From: Candidatus Coatesiibacteriota bacterium
GTDB lineage: Bacteria; RBG-13-66-14
Assembly (NCBI GenBank): GCA_030631385.1
Contig: DAOVLG010000106.1
Span: 1 to 6,488, forward strand
DNA length: 6,488 nt
Direction of reading: 5' to 3'
The translations under genes and the position numbers were made by a program. A model generated the notes under the pieces. The model did no database searches. It was not told where the DNA came from and was given only the letters and a program-made list of their open reading frames with translations. This document shows, in pieces, positions 6,362-6,488 of this stretch. Positions within the stretch are counted from its first letter, which is position 1, and each line of letters begins with the position of its first letter.

Positions 6362-6488
6362 AACGTTTGGTAGAACCTTGATAATTCCTAAATCATACCG
6401 TATAACATCAGTAAAAAGTAAATCACCTTTTACGTTAAAACTTCTATCTTTTAACTTAATATCCCGCCCTATTTGGCGTATTAATTCA
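6362..6488 (-). other. A+T-rich open frame running in phase into mutL
   Basis: Reading the - strand from the window end, the mutL frame is open for all 42 upstream codons, with no stop and no ATG, GTG or TTG. The last nine codons encode the normal MutL N-terminus (GIIKVLPNV). The 33 before them (6389-6487) read as charged, unrecognised residues such as RDIKLKDRSFNVKGDLLF, with codons like TTA, ATA, AGA and AAA unlike mutL itself. The other two - strand frames have early stops. It could be the end of a foreign gene fused in frame to mutL, an N-terminal extension, or a contig join. Confidence 0.55.

Noticed and set aside
5828..6373. 181-codon open frame on the + strand opposite mutL
   Set aside because: It is antisense to the most conserved part of mutL and has no recognisable motif or Shine-Dalgarno, as expected for a shadow frame.
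1..6488. CRISPR array, tRNA or rRNA gene
   Set aside because: No regularly spaced repeats and no tRNA or rRNA-like conserved sequence were seen on either strand.

Overview
The window is a G+C-rich bacterial chromosome segment with ordinary housekeeping genes, interrupted by one A+T-rich island (about 1030-2470) and entering a second A+T-rich stretch at its right edge (about 6389-6488). The housekeeping genes are a MrfA/YprA-type helicase C-terminus, a long NfeD-type membrane protein, an AtpZ-like membrane protein and an endonuclease-type MutL. Their mix, with TTG and GTG starts and no close match I can name, suggests an uncultured, deep-branching bacterium. I cannot assign a phylum from the sequence alone.

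Layout on the + strand: the helicase tail enters from the left edge and stops at 1038. It is followed at once by a compact two-gene A+T-rich cassette (1075-1578 and 1578-2318). The first cassette gene has a perfect Shine-Dalgarno, and the two genes overlap by one base (TAATG). A hairpin at 2355-2378 closes the cassette. After about 160 bases without a gene, the G+C-rich NfeD-like gene starts at 2479. Layout on the - strand: mutL (4565-6361, frame open to the window end) is followed 21 bases later by the AtpZ-like gene (3842-4543), a likely mutL-first operon. The NfeD-like and AtpZ-like genes converge on a strong shared hairpin terminator at 3796-3824.

The most interesting part is the A+T-rich cassette. 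The second protein has an R-N-x5-H motif (R105, N106, H112) in a helical context typical of HEPN ribonucleases, followed by a winged-helix-like C-terminus. The first protein has a short conserved-looking N-terminal motif (VEVEGDKEF), a lysine-rich linker and its own winged-helix-like end. Composition, compactness, translational coupling and the HEPN motif together fit a horizontally acquired defence or toxin-antitoxin-like pair. That function is inference.

Two further oddities stand out. The mutL reading frame runs upstream of its only usable start codon into A+T-rich DNA. Residues homologous to the normal MutL N-terminus are present, but no Met, Val or Leu start codon lies among them, so the gene is fused to, or interrupted by, foreign DNA or an assembly join. 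The NfeD-like protein keeps the family layout but seems to lack the catalytic serine.
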